From: an uncultured Duncaniella sp.
GTDB taxonomy: Bacteria > Bacteroidota > Bacteroidia > Bacteroidales > Muribaculaceae
Reading direction: 5' to 3'
Length of the DNA stretch: 64,000 nucleotides
NCBI RefSeq assembly: GCF_910577345.1
Contig: NZ_CAJTMT010000002.1
Coordinates: 1 to 64,000, forward strand
Each line of letters opens with the position of its first letter. Position 1 is the stretch's first letter. Shown piece after piece: positions 16,671-24,627 of the stretch. The notes below the pieces were generated by a model that ran no database searches, was not told where the DNA came from, and saw only the letters and a list, made by a program, of their open reading frames with translations. A program made the translations under genes and the position numbers.

Positions 16671-17431
16671 ACCTTATAGAACTCGACGAAAGCCCTTCGA
16701 CCAACACTCATCTCGCATCAATAGCAAGCGCCTCGCCTCACGGGACGGTCGTCAGCGCGCACAGACAGACTGCGGGACGCGGACAGCGTGGCAACTCCTG
16801 GGAATCTGAACCGGGGGCCAACATAACCATGTCGATGCTGCTGCGTCCGGAGGGTTTGCATCCTGCGCGTCAGTTTGTCATTTCCGAGGCTGTCTCGCTT
16901 GCCATTGTGGAGGTGTTGCAGCGCTATCTTCCCGGTCATGACGTGAGGGTGAAGTGGCCAAACGACATCTATGTCGGTGACAGAAAAATCTGCGGTATCC
17001 TTATCGAGAACAGTATCACCTCCTCCGGCATAAACCATTCGATTGTCGGGATGGGCATAAATGTCAATCAGCACCGTTTCCTCTCCGATGCTCCCAATCC
17101 TGTGTCGATGGCTCAGTTGACCGGCACGGAATTCGATTTGCGGATGCTCCTTGAGGAGTTCTGTGGAGAGATTCTCCGCGAGGCTGATGCTGCCGTCGCA
17201 GCAGAACTTTCGGAGGAGGGGAGCGGCGAACTGTCGGCGCGTTATTTCGACACTCTGTGGCGCAACGACGGTTTCTATCCCTATCGCGACAATCTGCGTG
17301 GTGAGTTCATCGAGGCGCGTATCGTAGCCGTTGCCCCCGATGGCATCATCTCGCTCGAACTCCCCGACGGTGAGCGCAGGAGCTATGCCTTCAAGGAAAT
17401 CAGTGCGGTGGTTAAAGAATCTTTATTGTGA
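16667..17431 (+). CDS. birA: Biotin-[acetyl-CoA-carboxylase] ligase BirA
   Basis: A 254-residue biotin protein ligase catalytic domain: early STNTH, the biotinyl-AMP loop AGRGQRGNSW (GRGQRG at 37-42), VKWPNDIYV and KICGILIE with the catalytic lysine region, and a small C-terminal SH3-like domain. There is no N-terminal helix-turn-helix, so it should attach biotin to carboxyl carrier proteins without acting as repressor. The start codon overlaps the tsaE stop (ATGA). Confidence 0.94.
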   Translation: MNLIELDESPSTNTHLASIASASPHGTVVSAHRQTAGRGQRGNSWESEPGANITMSMLLRPEGLHPARQFVISEAVSLAIVEVLQRYLPGHDVRVKWPNDIYVGDRKICGILIENSITSSGINHSIVGMGINVNQHRFLSDAPNPVSMAQLTGTEFDLRMLLEEFCGEILREADAAVAAELSEEGSGELSARYFDTLWRNDGFYPYRDNLRGEFIEARIVAVAPDGIISLELPDGERRSYAFKEISAVVKESLL

Positions 17432-17483
17432 AAACATTCATAGGTGACGGTGCGTTATACTTGCACTTTAAAACCTATGAATT

Positions 17484-17792
17484 ATGAATGATTTCAATGA
17501 AATAATCAACAGTGACAAGCCCACACTTGTGGATTTCTTTGCCACTTGGTGCGGCCCTTGCAAAATGCAGGGTCCTATCCTTGAAGAATTAAAGAACAAA
17601 GTAGGCGATGCCGCCAATATCGTTAAGGTTGATGTCGACCGCAATCCTGATATTTCAGCCAAATACCAGATCAGGAGCGTCCCGACCATCATCATCTTTA
17701 AAAACGGTGAACCCCAGTGGAGAGCTTCGGGTCTCCAGCAGCTTGAGATTCTTGAAGATAAGATCAGAATTCAGGAGCAGCCAGGCAAGTAA
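17484..17792 (+). CDS. trxA: Thioredoxin
   Basis: A 102-residue thioredoxin without signal peptide. The active site WCGPC is at residues 22-26 and the cis-proline is in SVPT, with the usual alternating strands and helices. It would reduce disulfides in cytoplasmic proteins. It lies 52 bp after birA. A decayed copy of this gene and its terminator occurs at 18682-18954, on the far side of the outer-membrane protein gene. The two copies thus flank that gene as direct repeats. Confidence 0.95.
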   Translation: MNDFNEIINSDKPTLVDFFATWCGPCKMQGPILEELKNKVGDAANIVKVDVDRNPDISAKYQIRSVPTIIIFKNGEPQWRASGLQQLEILEDKIRIQEQPGK

Positions 17793-17857
17793 CACCGCTT
17801 GCACCGCCCGGTCAGCCGGGACAATAAAACGATTTTAAGCTACGATTACATATTTTT

Positions 17858-17900
17858 GCCCCGTTTCCCCGCCTTTCGGTTGGGAGACGGGGCTGTTTGT
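17858..17900 (+). terminator. Terminator after trxA
   Basis: GCCCCGT at 17858-17864 pairs with ACGGGGC at 17887-17893 and the inner bases extend the stem; a T-rich tail follows. It ends the trxA transcript. Confidence 0.75.
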
Positions 17901-17941
17901 ATCATATATGTCGACATTTCAGATTATATACAGGGTGAAAC

Positions 17942-17972
17942 TTGTCGTTTTAAGATTTATTGTCTAAATTTG
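17942..17972 (+). promoter_or_regulatory. Promoter of the outer-membrane barrel gene
   Basis: TTG at 17942-17944 and TAAATTTG at 17965-17972 are separated by 20 bases, matching the Bacteroidetes sigma factor pattern (-33 TTTG-like, -7 TAnnTTTG). The gene starts 29 bp downstream. Confidence 0.7.
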
Positions 17973-18001
17973 GAAATTATTGAATACTAATTTTAACTCT
18001 C

Positions 18002-18667
18002 ATGAAAACAATCAGCAGATTTCTGGCTGTAAGTGCGCTTGCTTTTACTGCCCTTTTTTCCTCATTTAACCTATCGGCAAGTGATATTGATAGTCGCAGT
18101 CTTGCGGGACACTCGGTATATGGCTCCATAGGTATAGGACACATTATAAGTTCTGTTGATTTCGGCTGGGAGTCAGGCGATGCGCGCATAGGATTGGATT
18201 GGCAAGTCGGCTACGAATGGATGTCGGACAAGAAAATTGGTGCCGGATTTCTCTATTCCGGTTACAGATCCGGAGGGAAGAGTACTGTAGGATATAACAG
18301 AAGTTCTGCCATAGTTGCAAAGGGAGCCTTTTATATCAATTATCTTGCGCCACAGTTCGTTGGTTATGTCAGATTGGGAAATCCACGCTGGACGTTCAAC
18401 TACACTGTCGGTTTAGGCCTTGCAATCTGCACTGAGACTGCAAGCTGTAAGGATGCCGGGGTGAAAGTTTCTGCCAGTGCAAGCAAATGTGGTTTCGGTA
18501 TGAATATCGGAGGCGGATTTCAGTATGCGTTGAACAACAATTGGCGTTTGCTTGCGAATCTCTCATGGCAGGATGCTATAATCGATCTAAATACCGGTGA
18601 AAATGGTGATGAAAACACCGGCTTCGCCCGTCTCGGTCTGAATTTCGGAGTGAAATATAGTTTCTGA
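18002..18667 (+). CDS. Outer-membrane beta-barrel protein, function unknown
   Basis: A 221-residue protein with a signal peptide cleaved around NLSAS. The mature part is a run of alternating amphipathic strands rich in Gly, Tyr and Trp, ending in FGVKYSF with the terminal Phe of barrel proteins. Size suggests an eight-stranded barrel of the OmpA/OmpW/PagP size class, but no specific family is recognised. Three cysteines in the second half are unusual for a barrel. It has its own promoter and lies between trxA and a decayed trxA copy, so the locus has been rearranged by duplication. Confidence 0.75.
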   Translation: MKTISRFLAVSALAFTALFSSFNLSASDIDSRSLAGHSVYGSIGIGHIISSVDFGWESGDARIGLDWQVGYEWMSDKKIGAGFLYSGYRSGGKSTVGYNRSSAIVAKGAFYINYLAPQFVGYVRLGNPRWTFNYTVGLGLAICTETASCKDAGVKVSASASKCGFGMNIGGGFQYALNNNWRLLANLSWQDAIIDLNTGENGDENTGFARLGLNFGVKYSF

Positions 18668-18681
18668 AATCCGGTGGATAC

Positions 18682-18954
18682 ATGAATGATTTCAATGAAA
18701 TAATCAACAGTTACAAGCTCACACTTGTGGATTTTTTGAAGAATTAAAGAACAAAGTAGGCGATGCCGTCAATATCGTAAAGGTTGATGTCGACCGCAAT
18801 CCTGATATTTTAGCCAAATACCAGATCAGGTGTCTCCCGGCAAGTGACATCCCTTGCGCCGTCCGGTCAGCCGGGATAATAAAACGATTTTAAGCTACGA
18901 TTACATATTTTGCCTCGCTTCCCGCCACAATGGAAGGAAGTGAGGCTTTTTTTT
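18682..18954 (+). pseudogene. Decayed thioredoxin copy with its terminator
   Basis: From 18682 the sequence follows trxA almost base for base, but two deletions break it. One removes the region encoding the WCGPC active site and shifts the frame to an immediate stop. The other removes most of the C-terminal third. Similarity continues past the stop of trxA through the spacer and terminator, so a whole gene-plus-terminator segment was duplicated. The terminator hairpin at 18912-18954 (GCCTCGCTTCC pairing with GGAAGTGAGGC, then eight T) remains intact although its bases differ from the original. Confidence 0.85.
18912..18954 (+). terminator. Terminator at the end of the trxA-like pseudogene
   Basis: An 11-bp stem, with one G-T pair, and eight T. 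It probably now ends the transcript of the upstream barrel-protein gene. Confidence 0.8.
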
Positions 18955-19027
18955 AGGTGGAAATGATTAGATATTAAGGCATGGATATGAAAAGTAACAA
19001 TATATTGCAACTTTTGTCCGGAAATAG

Positions 19028-19058
19028 TTGTTTTTTAGTAAGATGTATGCTAAATTTG
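19028..19058 (+). promoter_or_regulatory. Promoter of the toxin-antitoxin pair
   Basis: TTG at 19028-19030 and TAAATTTG at 19051-19058 with a 20-base spacer fit the Bacteroidetes promoter. The toxin ATG begins only five bases after the -7 element, so transcription would start at or next to the ATG. Confidence 0.65.
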
Positions 19059-19062
19059 TAGC

Positions 19063-19392
19063 ATGGACCGACGTATTATTACATTTGGCGGTCATTTTGA
19101 ACGCTTTATGGCCTCCCTTGATCTAAAAGTTCAAAGGAAGATAGACTATGCTCTTGATTTATTGCGTACTCAGGATAGGATTTCTAAAAAGTTTGTAAAA
19201 GCATTGAAAGAAGGACTGTTTGAGTTGCGTAGTGAATGGGAGGGGAATATCTATAGAGTGTTCTTTATTTTTGACGGAGATAAGATTGTTGTATTATTCA
19301 ACGGTTTTCAAAAGAAGACTCAGAAAACTCCGGAAAATGAAATAAAAAAAGCTTTACGAATTAAAGAGGAGTATTATGAACAATGTAAATGA
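19063..19392 (+). CDS. RelE/HigB-family toxin (Gp49-like)
   Basis: A 109-residue basic protein with the layout of HigB/Gp49-type ribosome-dependent mRNA interferases: KALKEGLFELRSEWEGNIYRVFFIFDGDKIVVLFNGFQKKTQKTP. The Glu-Leu-Arg, Arg-Val-Phe-Phe and Phe-x-KKT-x-KTP elements are diagnostic. It overlaps the following XRE antitoxin gene by 17 bases, giving the toxin-first order of HigBA modules. The DNA is more A+T-rich than its neighbours, consistent with horizontal gain. Its ATG lies five bases after the -7 element, so the message may be leaderless; Met16 is an alternative start. Confidence 0.88.
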   Translation: MDRRIITFGGHFERFMASLDLKVQRKIDYALDLLRTQDRISKKFVKALKEGLFELRSEWEGNIYRVFFIFDGDKIVVLFNGFQKKTQKTPENEIKKALRIKEEYYEQCK

Positions 19393-19708
19393 TATTTTTC
19401 CTAAGGGTGATGGTATGATACGGGATTATAGTGCTGTCCTTGATGAGAAATATGGGAAGCCGGGCAGTCCGGAGCGTGAGGCTTTTCTCGATGAGGCACG
19501 GGCATTCTACACCGGACAGTTGATAAGGGATTCCAGAAGAGATGCCAAGATAACCCAGGCAGAGCTTGCCGCACGTCTTCATGTGACGAAGTCATATATT
19601 TCAAGAATAGAGAATGGTATCATAACTCCGAGTGTGACCGTTTTCTATAGAATCATTGAGGCACTTGGCCTAAGGGTTGAGATTGTCAAACCGGTGGCAG
19701 CTTTTTGA
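19376..19708 (+). CDS. XRE-family antitoxin (HigA-like)
   Basis: A 110-residue protein with a C-terminal helix-turn-helix: RRDAKITQAELAARLHV, TKSYISRIENG and TPSVTVFYRIIEALGL, at about residues 53-100. Partner of the overlapping toxin; such antitoxins bind the toxin and repress their own promoter. The overlap suggests translational coupling. Met14 (19415) is an alternative start. Confidence 0.88.
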   Translation: MNNVNDIFPKGDGMIRDYSAVLDEKYGKPGSPEREAFLDEARAFYTGQLIRDSRRDAKITQAELAARLHVTKSYISRIENGIITPSVTVFYRIIEALGLRVEIVKPVAAF

Positions 19709-19774
19709 AATAAAGTATTCTGCTCAGGACTATTTTGTCAGAGAGTTATTGAGCGGACATGATTTGGATTTTAT

Positions 19775-19806
19775 TTTGGTGAATAGGCGGGGATTGCTTA
19801 ATTTTG
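19775..19806 (+). promoter_or_regulatory. Promoter of threonine ammonia-lyase
   Basis: TTTG at 19775-19778, a 20-base spacer and TAATTTTG at 19799-19806: a full match to the Bacteroidetes housekeeping promoter, 40 bp before the ATG. Confidence 0.75.
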
Positions 19807-19846
19807 CGCCTATACAAATCATCGCCAAAACAAAACACGATATACC

Positions 19847-21049
19847 ATGGCAGATACATTGGAAATTTCAGAAGTCTATCGCGCGGCGCAGGTGCTTCGC
19901 GATGTAGCGCGTCATCCCCGTCTCATCGGGGTTCCGAAAATCAATCCCGATTCGGAAATCTATATCAAGCCGGAGAATCTTCAGCACACCGGTGCCTTCA
20001 AGCTTCGTGGTGCCTACTACAAGATTTCTCAGCTCACTCCCGAGGAAAAAGCCCACGGAGTAATCGCATGTTCGGCCGGTAACCATGCCCAAGGTGTGGC
20101 TCTCGCTGCGACACGCAATGGCATAAAGTCGCTCATCTGCCTGCCTGCCGGTGCGCCGATTTCCAAAATCGAAGCTACTAAGAAGCTCGGTGCAGAGGTC
20201 TGTCTGGTGCCGGGTGTCTATGATGATGCCTATCAGAAGGCCATCGAGCTTCAGAAGGAACATAACTACACTTTCATCCATCCCTTCGATGACCTAAAAG
20301 TGATAGCCGGACAGGGCACCATTGCCCTTGAAATCCTTGAGGAGATGCCTGATGTGGAGGCTGTGATTGTCCCCATCGGTGGCGGTGGTCTGATTGCAGG
20401 AATCGCCTTCACCCTCAAGCAGCTCAAACCGGATGTGAAAGTCTATGGTGTGCAGGCCGAAGGTGCTCCCTCGATGTTCAAGTCTGTCCACGACGGGGAA
20501 CGCACCCGTCTGGAAAAGGTAGCTACCATTGCCGACGGTATTGCCGTAAAGGAACCGGGTGTCAACACCTTTGATTTCTGTTCGAAATATGTCGATGAGA
20601 TTGTGACCGTCAGCGAGGATGAGATTGCCGCAGCCATACTTGCGCTTATCGAGCAGCAGAAGCTTGTGGCCGAAGGAGCGGGTGCGGTGTCGGTTGCCGC
20701 AGCCATGTTTGACAAGGTTCCCATCAAGGGCAAGAAGACTGTCTGCGTGGTTTCAGGCGGTAACATTGACGTGACCATCCTCAACCGTGTCATCACCCGT
20801 GGTCTTGTGAAGAGCGGAAGAAACTGTACACTGACCCTCGACCTTACCGACCAGCCCGGACAGTTGTCAGGCGTATGTCAGGTGCTTGGCGAGAACGGTG
20901 CCAACATTATCTCCGTCACTCATGAACGCAACTCACATGTCACATCCATCAACGGCTGTATAATCCGTGTGGAGGTCGAGACCCGCAACAACGAGCATAT
21001 CGACATCCTCCGCCGTGCTCTTGCCGATAAAGGCTATCATGTGGTTTAG
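19847..21049 (+). CDS. ilvA: Threonine ammonia-lyase (PLP-dependent)
   Basis: A 400-residue fold-type II PLP enzyme. KPENLQHTGAFKLRGA holds the PLP lysine, SAGNHAQG binds substrate, and GGGGL binds phosphate. The C-terminal 75 residues form one ACT domain (LTLDLTDQPGQLSGV onward), placing it in the TdcB/short IlvA class with a regulatory tail. It deaminates threonine to 2-oxobutanoate in the cytoplasm, the entry step to isoleucine or to propionate-type catabolism. No isoleucine-pathway genes adjoin, so the catabolic role is as likely as the biosynthetic one. It has its own promoter at 19775-19806. Confidence 0.93.
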   Translation: MADTLEISEVYRAAQVLRDVARHPRLIGVPKINPDSEIYIKPENLQHTGAFKLRGAYYKISQLTPEEKAHGVIACSAGNHAQGVALAATRNGIKSLICLPAGAPISKIEATKKLGAEVCLVPGVYDDAYQKAIELQKEHNYTFIHPFDDLKVIAGQGTIALEILEEMPDVEAVIVPIGGGGLIAGIAFTLKQLKPDVKVYGVQAEGAPSMFKSVHDGERTRLEKVATIADGIAVKEPGVNTFDFCSKYVDEIVTVSEDEIAAAILALIEQQKLVAEGAGAVSVAAAMFDKVPIKGKKTVCVVSGGNIDVTILNRVITRGLVKSGRNCTLTLDLTDQPGQLSGVCQVLGENGANIISVTHERNSHVTSINGCIIRVEVETRNNEHIDILRRALADKGYHVV

Positions 21050-21079
21050 TTTGTTATAATTATTGTATTATAAATTTTT

Positions 21080-21164
21080 ACTGTAGGGACGCGCTGTAGC
21101 GCGTATGCCTGATATAAATCGAATGACTTTCATTTGGCATACGTTCTGCAGCGCGTCCCTGCAG
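21080..21164. repeat. REP-like palindrome after ilvA
   Basis: Arms TGTAGGGACGCGCTGTAGCG and its near complement at the other end enclose about 40 bases, with the GGCATACG/CGTATGCC pair inside. GC-rich palindromes of this wording look like dispersed intergenic elements. It may also terminate ilvA. The upstream ATG at 21134 of the next frame lies inside it, which argues for a later start of that gene. Confidence 0.65.
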
Positions 21165-21181
21165 CCAATCCTAAAAACAAT

Positions 21182-21727
21182 ATGGTTCCTACTATGAAAA
21201 AACATTCCTCATCGATGCGTCGCTTGCCATTGCTTCTGCTTTTGGCCGGCCTCTTCATTGTCGGTTGCAAGACGAATGAGAATAACTACCGTCAGGCCTA
21301 CGAGACGGCTGTGTCGAAAAACCGTGAGAGTTCAGGCGTTGACTCCACCATATATGCCAAAATCCGCAACAGCGCGCGGATGTCGGATCTCGTGGTGGCC
21401 TCCGATTCCATGCCTATGCGCACTGAGTATATAGGCTACACAGAGGATGGCGGTGCTTCACGCGAGACAATCGGACGATACAATGTGGTGGTCGGACAGT
21501 TCAAACAGGTGTTCAATGCCCGTCAGATGCGTGCCCGCCTCCAAGCGTCGGGCTATGATGGCGCGTTCATCATCCATACGCGTGAACCGCTCTACTATGT
21601 CTGCACTGCCGCCTGTCAGACACCTGAGGAGGCTGCTCAGGCATATCAGCGTGTGAAAGAGGACAAGTCAATCGTCCTCCGCGATCCGCTCCCCTTCATC
21701 CTCCGTCCGGCCCATCTTGCGAGATGA
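21182..21727 (+). CDS. SPOR-domain lipoprotein
   Basis: From the ATG at 21182 (or MKKHSSS at 21194) the protein has a lipoprotein signal with lipobox FIVGC. The frame is open back to 21134, but that ATG is inside a palindrome. The C-terminal 80 residues are a SPOR domain: YNVVVGQFKQVFNARQMRARLQASGYDGAFII and YYVCTAACQTPEEAAQAYQRV. SPOR domains bind denuded glycan strands of septal peptidoglycan, so this is probably a periplasmic-side lipoprotein at division sites. No partner gene is adjacent. Confidence 0.85.
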   Translation: MVPTMKKHSSSMRRLPLLLLLAGLFIVGCKTNENNYRQAYETAVSKNRESSGVDSTIYAKIRNSARMSDLVVASDSMPMRTEYIGYTEDGGASRETIGRYNVVVGQFKQVFNARQMRARLQASGYDGAFIIHTREPLYYVCTAACQTPEEAAQAYQRVKEDKSIVLRDPLPFILRPAHLAR

Positions 21728-21775
21728 TGTGATGGTTGTATAATCCTCAATGTTACTTAATGTCTTGATTGAAAA

Positions 21776-21955
21776 ATGATAAGAACTGTTTTTGGAACTG
21801 CATTGATGTGGTGTGGGCTGCTTGTCTTCCCGTTGACCTATATTGTCCTTAAGCTCTGTGGAGTTGCGGGGATGAATGACGGAATATGGGGATGGACGAT
21901 ATGTCTGTGCCTGTTTATTGCAGTTATAGGCAAGATAATAAAAGGGAGACGGTAG
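21776..21955 (+). CDS. 59-residue two-helix membrane protein, function unknown
   Basis: A short frame starting at the ATG at 21776 encodes two hydrophobic helices (about residues 8-29 and 38-54) joined by a short Gly/Asp loop and ending in a basic KGRR tail. It is followed at once by a terminator, which supports expression. No family is recognised. Membrane microproteins of this size often modulate a transporter or kinase, but nothing here shows which. Confidence 0.55.
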   Translation: MIRTVFGTALMWCGLLVFPLTYIVLKLCGVAGMNDGIWGWTICLCLFIAVIGKIIKGRR

Positions 21956-21973
21956 AGTGCCGTCCCCCTTTTT
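21944..21973 (+). terminator. Terminator after the 59-residue protein gene
   Basis: GGGAGACGG pairs with CCGTCCCC around a seven-base loop, followed by five T. It overlaps the last codons. Confidence 0.7.
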
Positions 21974-21999
21974 AATAGATATAAGAATAGTATAGGCAT

Positions 22000-22036
22000 A
22001 AAAAAGCCCGGCTGGACGCTGGTTCCACTGCCGGGC
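22000..22036 (-). terminator. Minus-strand terminator of the candidate ncRNA
   Basis: A seven-base GC-rich stem with a 17-base loop and six T on the minus strand. No minus-strand protein gene lies upstream for many kilobases, so it needs an RNA transcript to explain it. Confidence 0.6.
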
Positions 22037-22235
22037 GGGGTGATAATGTCGGGCGACGGGGTTTGGGTGCCGTCACCCAAAGGTTTCTACGGTTTAGAAA
22101 CCTTCAATCGGGGCAGAGAGAGTCGATTGGGATTCGAACTCTGCTCTTCGCAATATAGCCTGTGGCTCTTTCGCCAAAGACTACCATTTTTTGAACGCCT
22201 CCTTTTCGTTGCGTTCATAGATAAAACGTCTGTGT
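22000..22235 (-). ncRNA. Candidate structured non-coding RNA
   Basis: No credible gene occupies this stretch, yet several hairpins follow one another. GAACGC/GCGTTC lies near 22194-22220. GCAGAG at 22113-22118 pairs with CTCTGC at 22139-22144 and encloses a TCGA/TCGA pair. AAGGTTTCTA at 22080-22089 pairs with 22095-22104, and GGGTGA pairs with TCACCC. On the minus strand they end in a canonical terminator: GCCGGGC and GCCCGGC arms at 22006-22036, then six T. A T-loop-like TTCGAAT occurs but does not close a tRNA arm. 6S-like RNA, tmRNA and RNase P RNA were considered and not matched. The 5' end is a guess. Confidence 0.3.
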
Positions 22236-22351
22236 GGCCCAATGGTTGATGCCTCCCCCCTTAAAAGAAGTGAATTGATGTTAAGCGCGTCCAAGCACAG
22301 AAAGTGGTGGATTTTATACGCATCTTTGCACCCAAATTCATCAAAAACGCG

Positions 22352-22359
22352 TATCTTTG
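22352..22359 (+). promoter_or_regulatory. -7 promoter element for rsmA
   Basis: TATCTTTG, 35 bp before the rsmA ATG, matches TAnnTTTG. A TTTG at 22325-22328 lies 23 bases upstream, slightly farther than usual. Confidence 0.6.
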
Positions 22360-22393
22360 CAGCGATTAATCAACCACTTCAGCGCAGCAGTCC

Positions 22394-23212
22394 ATGAAAA
22401 GAAACCACGCCAAAGCCGGACAGGGGGGCGATGTGCGTCCCAAGAAGGCTCTCGGTCAGCACTTCCTGACCGATGAGAGCATTGCCGCACGCATTGCCGA
22501 CACCCTTGCGGACTATAAGGGCCTTCCCGTGATGGAAGTTGGCCCGGGTATGGGTGTACTCACCAAATATCTTATCGCCACAGGCCACGATGTGAAAGTG
22601 GCTGAAATCGACGGCGAGAGTATCGAATATCTGCGCTACAACTATCCGGAACTTGCCGGAAGGATTCTTGATGCTGATTTTCTCCGTCTCGATCTCGCTC
22701 AAATCTACCCCGACGGGCAGAAATTCTGTGTCATAGGCAATTATCCCTACAATATCTCATCGCAGATTTTCTTCCATGTCCTTGACTACCGCGATCAGGT
22801 GGTCTGTTGTTCGGGTATGCTTCAGCGCGAGGTTGCCGAACGTTTTGCAGCCGCTCCCGGCACAAAGGCGCGCGGAATTCTCAGCGTGTTGCTTCAGGCA
22901 TGGTATGATGTCGAATATCTCTTCACGGTTGATGAAAACGTGTTCAATCCACCTCCCAAGGTCAAGAGCGGTGTCATCAAGATGGTGCGCAACTCTGTGA
23001 CCGACCTCGGATGCGATGATAAACTTTTCAAGACAGTTGTGAAAACAGCCTTCGGCCAACGCCGCAAGACTCTGCGCAACTCGATTAGGGGAATGTTTCC
23101 CGCCGGAGTTCCGTTGCCGGACGACCCGATGCTCTCACTGCGCCCCGAGCAGCTTTCGGTGCAGCAGTTTATCGAACTGACCAATATGGTCAGCTCGGCG
23201 AGAAGTAACTGA
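22394..23212 (+). CDS. rsmA: 16S rRNA dimethyladenosine transferase RsmA (KsgA)
   Basis: A 272-residue methyltransferase with the family order: KKALGQHFLTD near residue 16, the SAM-binding VGPGMGVLT, VAEIDG, and catalytic motif NYPYNISSQ. The C-terminal helical domain carries FGQRRKTLRN. It dimethylates two adjacent adenines in helix 45 of 16S rRNA during late 30S assembly. It has its own promoter and is followed 38 bp later by mgtE. Confidence 0.96.
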   Translation: MKRNHAKAGQGGDVRPKKALGQHFLTDESIAARIADTLADYKGLPVMEVGPGMGVLTKYLIATGHDVKVAEIDGESIEYLRYNYPELAGRILDADFLRLDLAQIYPDGQKFCVIGNYPYNISSQIFFHVLDYRDQVVCCSGMLQREVAERFAAAPGTKARGILSVLLQAWYDVEYLFTVDENVFNPPPKVKSGVIKMVRNSVTDLGCDDKLFKTVVKTAFGQRRKTLRNSIRGMFPAGVPLPDDPMLSLRPEQLSVQQFIELTNMVSSARSN

Positions 23213-23250
23213 GTCATCAATCTTCAACACTCCCTCCTCACGCAACGACA

Positions 23251-24621
23251 ATGAAAGAGTTCACTCCCGAATATCTGGAACATCTGCGCAAAATCATCCA
23301 TGACCACGCCGATGCTGCGGCGGCAGAGGAGCTGGCCGACCTCCATCCGGCCGACATTGCGGAACTTTATCAGGATCTCGACCTTGACGAAGCGGAATAT
23401 CTTTTCAAACTTCTCGACGAGGACATGCAGGCCGATGTGCTCATGGAACTCGACGAGGATGACCGTGCCAAGCTTCTCTCGAAGATGGACGTGGCCGACA
23501 TCGCCAAGCAAATCGAGCACCTCGATACTGACGATGCCGTCGACATCATCCAGGAACTCGATGAGGATGACCGCGAGAAGATTCTCAGCCACATCGACGA
23601 CGTTGAGCAGGCAGGCGACATCATCGACCTTCTGAAATATGACGAGGACACCGCCGGCGGTCTGATGGGTACTGAAATGATCGTCGTCAACGAGAATTGG
23701 AGTATGCCGGAATGTATCAAGCAGATGCGTATGCAGGCTGAGGATATGGATGAGGTCTACTATGTCTATGTCGTGGACAACGAGGACCGTCTGCGCGGCA
23801 CACTTCCTCTCAAAAAACTCATCACACATCCTTCTGTCTCGAAAATCAAGCATGTCATGGAGACGGATCCCGTATCGGTCAAGGCTGACACTCCGATTGA
23901 TGAGGTCGCCCTTGATTTCGAGAAGTATGACCTTGTGGCCATGCCTGTCATAGACTCCATCGGCCGTCTGCTCGGTCGCATCACCGTCGACGACGTGATG
24001 GACAAGGTGCGCGATTCGAGTGAGCGTGACTACCAGTTGGCATCCGGTCTTTCGGGCGACGTAGAGAGCGACGACAAACTCTTCGCCCAGACAAAGGCCC
24101 GTCTGCCTTGGCTGCTCATCGGAATGGTGGGCGGACTCTGTAATTCCGTCATCCTTGGAAAGTTTGAAGGCGGGTTCGTGGTCGATCCTGCGCTTGCCCT
24201 CTTCATTCCGCTCATCGGTGGCACGGGTGGTAATGTCGGTACACAGTCTTCGGCAATCGTCGTGCAAGGCCTTGCCAATGGTTCCCTCGACATTCAGAAA
24301 TCAGCCCGGCAGTTGCTTAAGGAACTCGGTGTCGGATTGCTCAACGGCTCTATAATAGCCCTGCTCGTATTCCTCTACAACTTCTTCACTCTTGGAAGTG
24401 GCCATCAGGTGACCACCATCGCTGTCTCGGCTTCGATATTCTGCGTGGTGATGTTTGCCTCGGTTTTCGGTACATTCGTGCCACTTACTCTTGAGAAACT
24501 GAAAATCGACCCTGCGCTTGCCACAGGCCCCTTCATCTCGATTACCAACGACATTATCGGTATGCTCATCTATATGTCCATCTCCTCCTGGCTCATCGTT
24601 ACCTTCGGGACCGGACATTGA
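23251..24621 (+). CDS. mgtE: Magnesium transporter MgtE
   Basis: A 456-residue protein with the full MgtE layout: an acidic N-terminal superhelical domain (residues 1-130, rich in DEDDR repeats), a CBS pair (about 135-260) and five membrane helices with the pore segment PLIGGTGGNVGTQSS. The acidic N domain and CBS pair sense cytosolic Mg2+ and gate the channel. It likely shares a transcript with rsmA. The gene ends just before a 37-bp perfect inverted repeat that should terminate it. Confidence 0.94.
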   Translation: MKEFTPEYLEHLRKIIHDHADAAAAEELADLHPADIAELYQDLDLDEAEYLFKLLDEDMQADVLMELDEDDRAKLLSKMDVADIAKQIEHLDTDDAVDIIQELDEDDREKILSHIDDVEQAGDIIDLLKYDEDTAGGLMGTEMIVVNENWSMPECIKQMRMQAEDMDEVYYVYVVDNEDRLRGTLPLKKLITHPSVSKIKHVMETDPVSVKADTPIDEVALDFEKYDLVAMPVIDSIGRLLGRITVDDVMDKVRDSSERDYQLASGLSGDVESDDKLFAQTKARLPWLLIGMVGGLCNSVILGKFEGGFVVDPALALFIPLIGGTGGNVGTQSSAIVVQGLANGSLDIQKSARQLLKELGVGLLNGSIIALLVFLYNFFTLGSGHQVTTIAVSASIFCVVMFASVFGTFVPLTLEKLKIDPALATGPFISITNDIIGMLIYMSISSWLIVTFGTGH

Positions 24622-24627
24622 TAGAAG

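Noticed and set aside
21134..21181. Longer start for the SPOR lipoprotein
   Set aside because: The ATG lies inside a palindrome and would bury the lipoprotein signal 16 residues from the N-terminus.
22040..22249. Plus-strand 69-codon frame and a tRNA-like T-loop at 22131
   Set aside because: The frame crosses several hairpins and has no coding character. The TTCGAAT loop lacks a complementary arm, anticodon arm and acceptor stem, so no tRNA is called.
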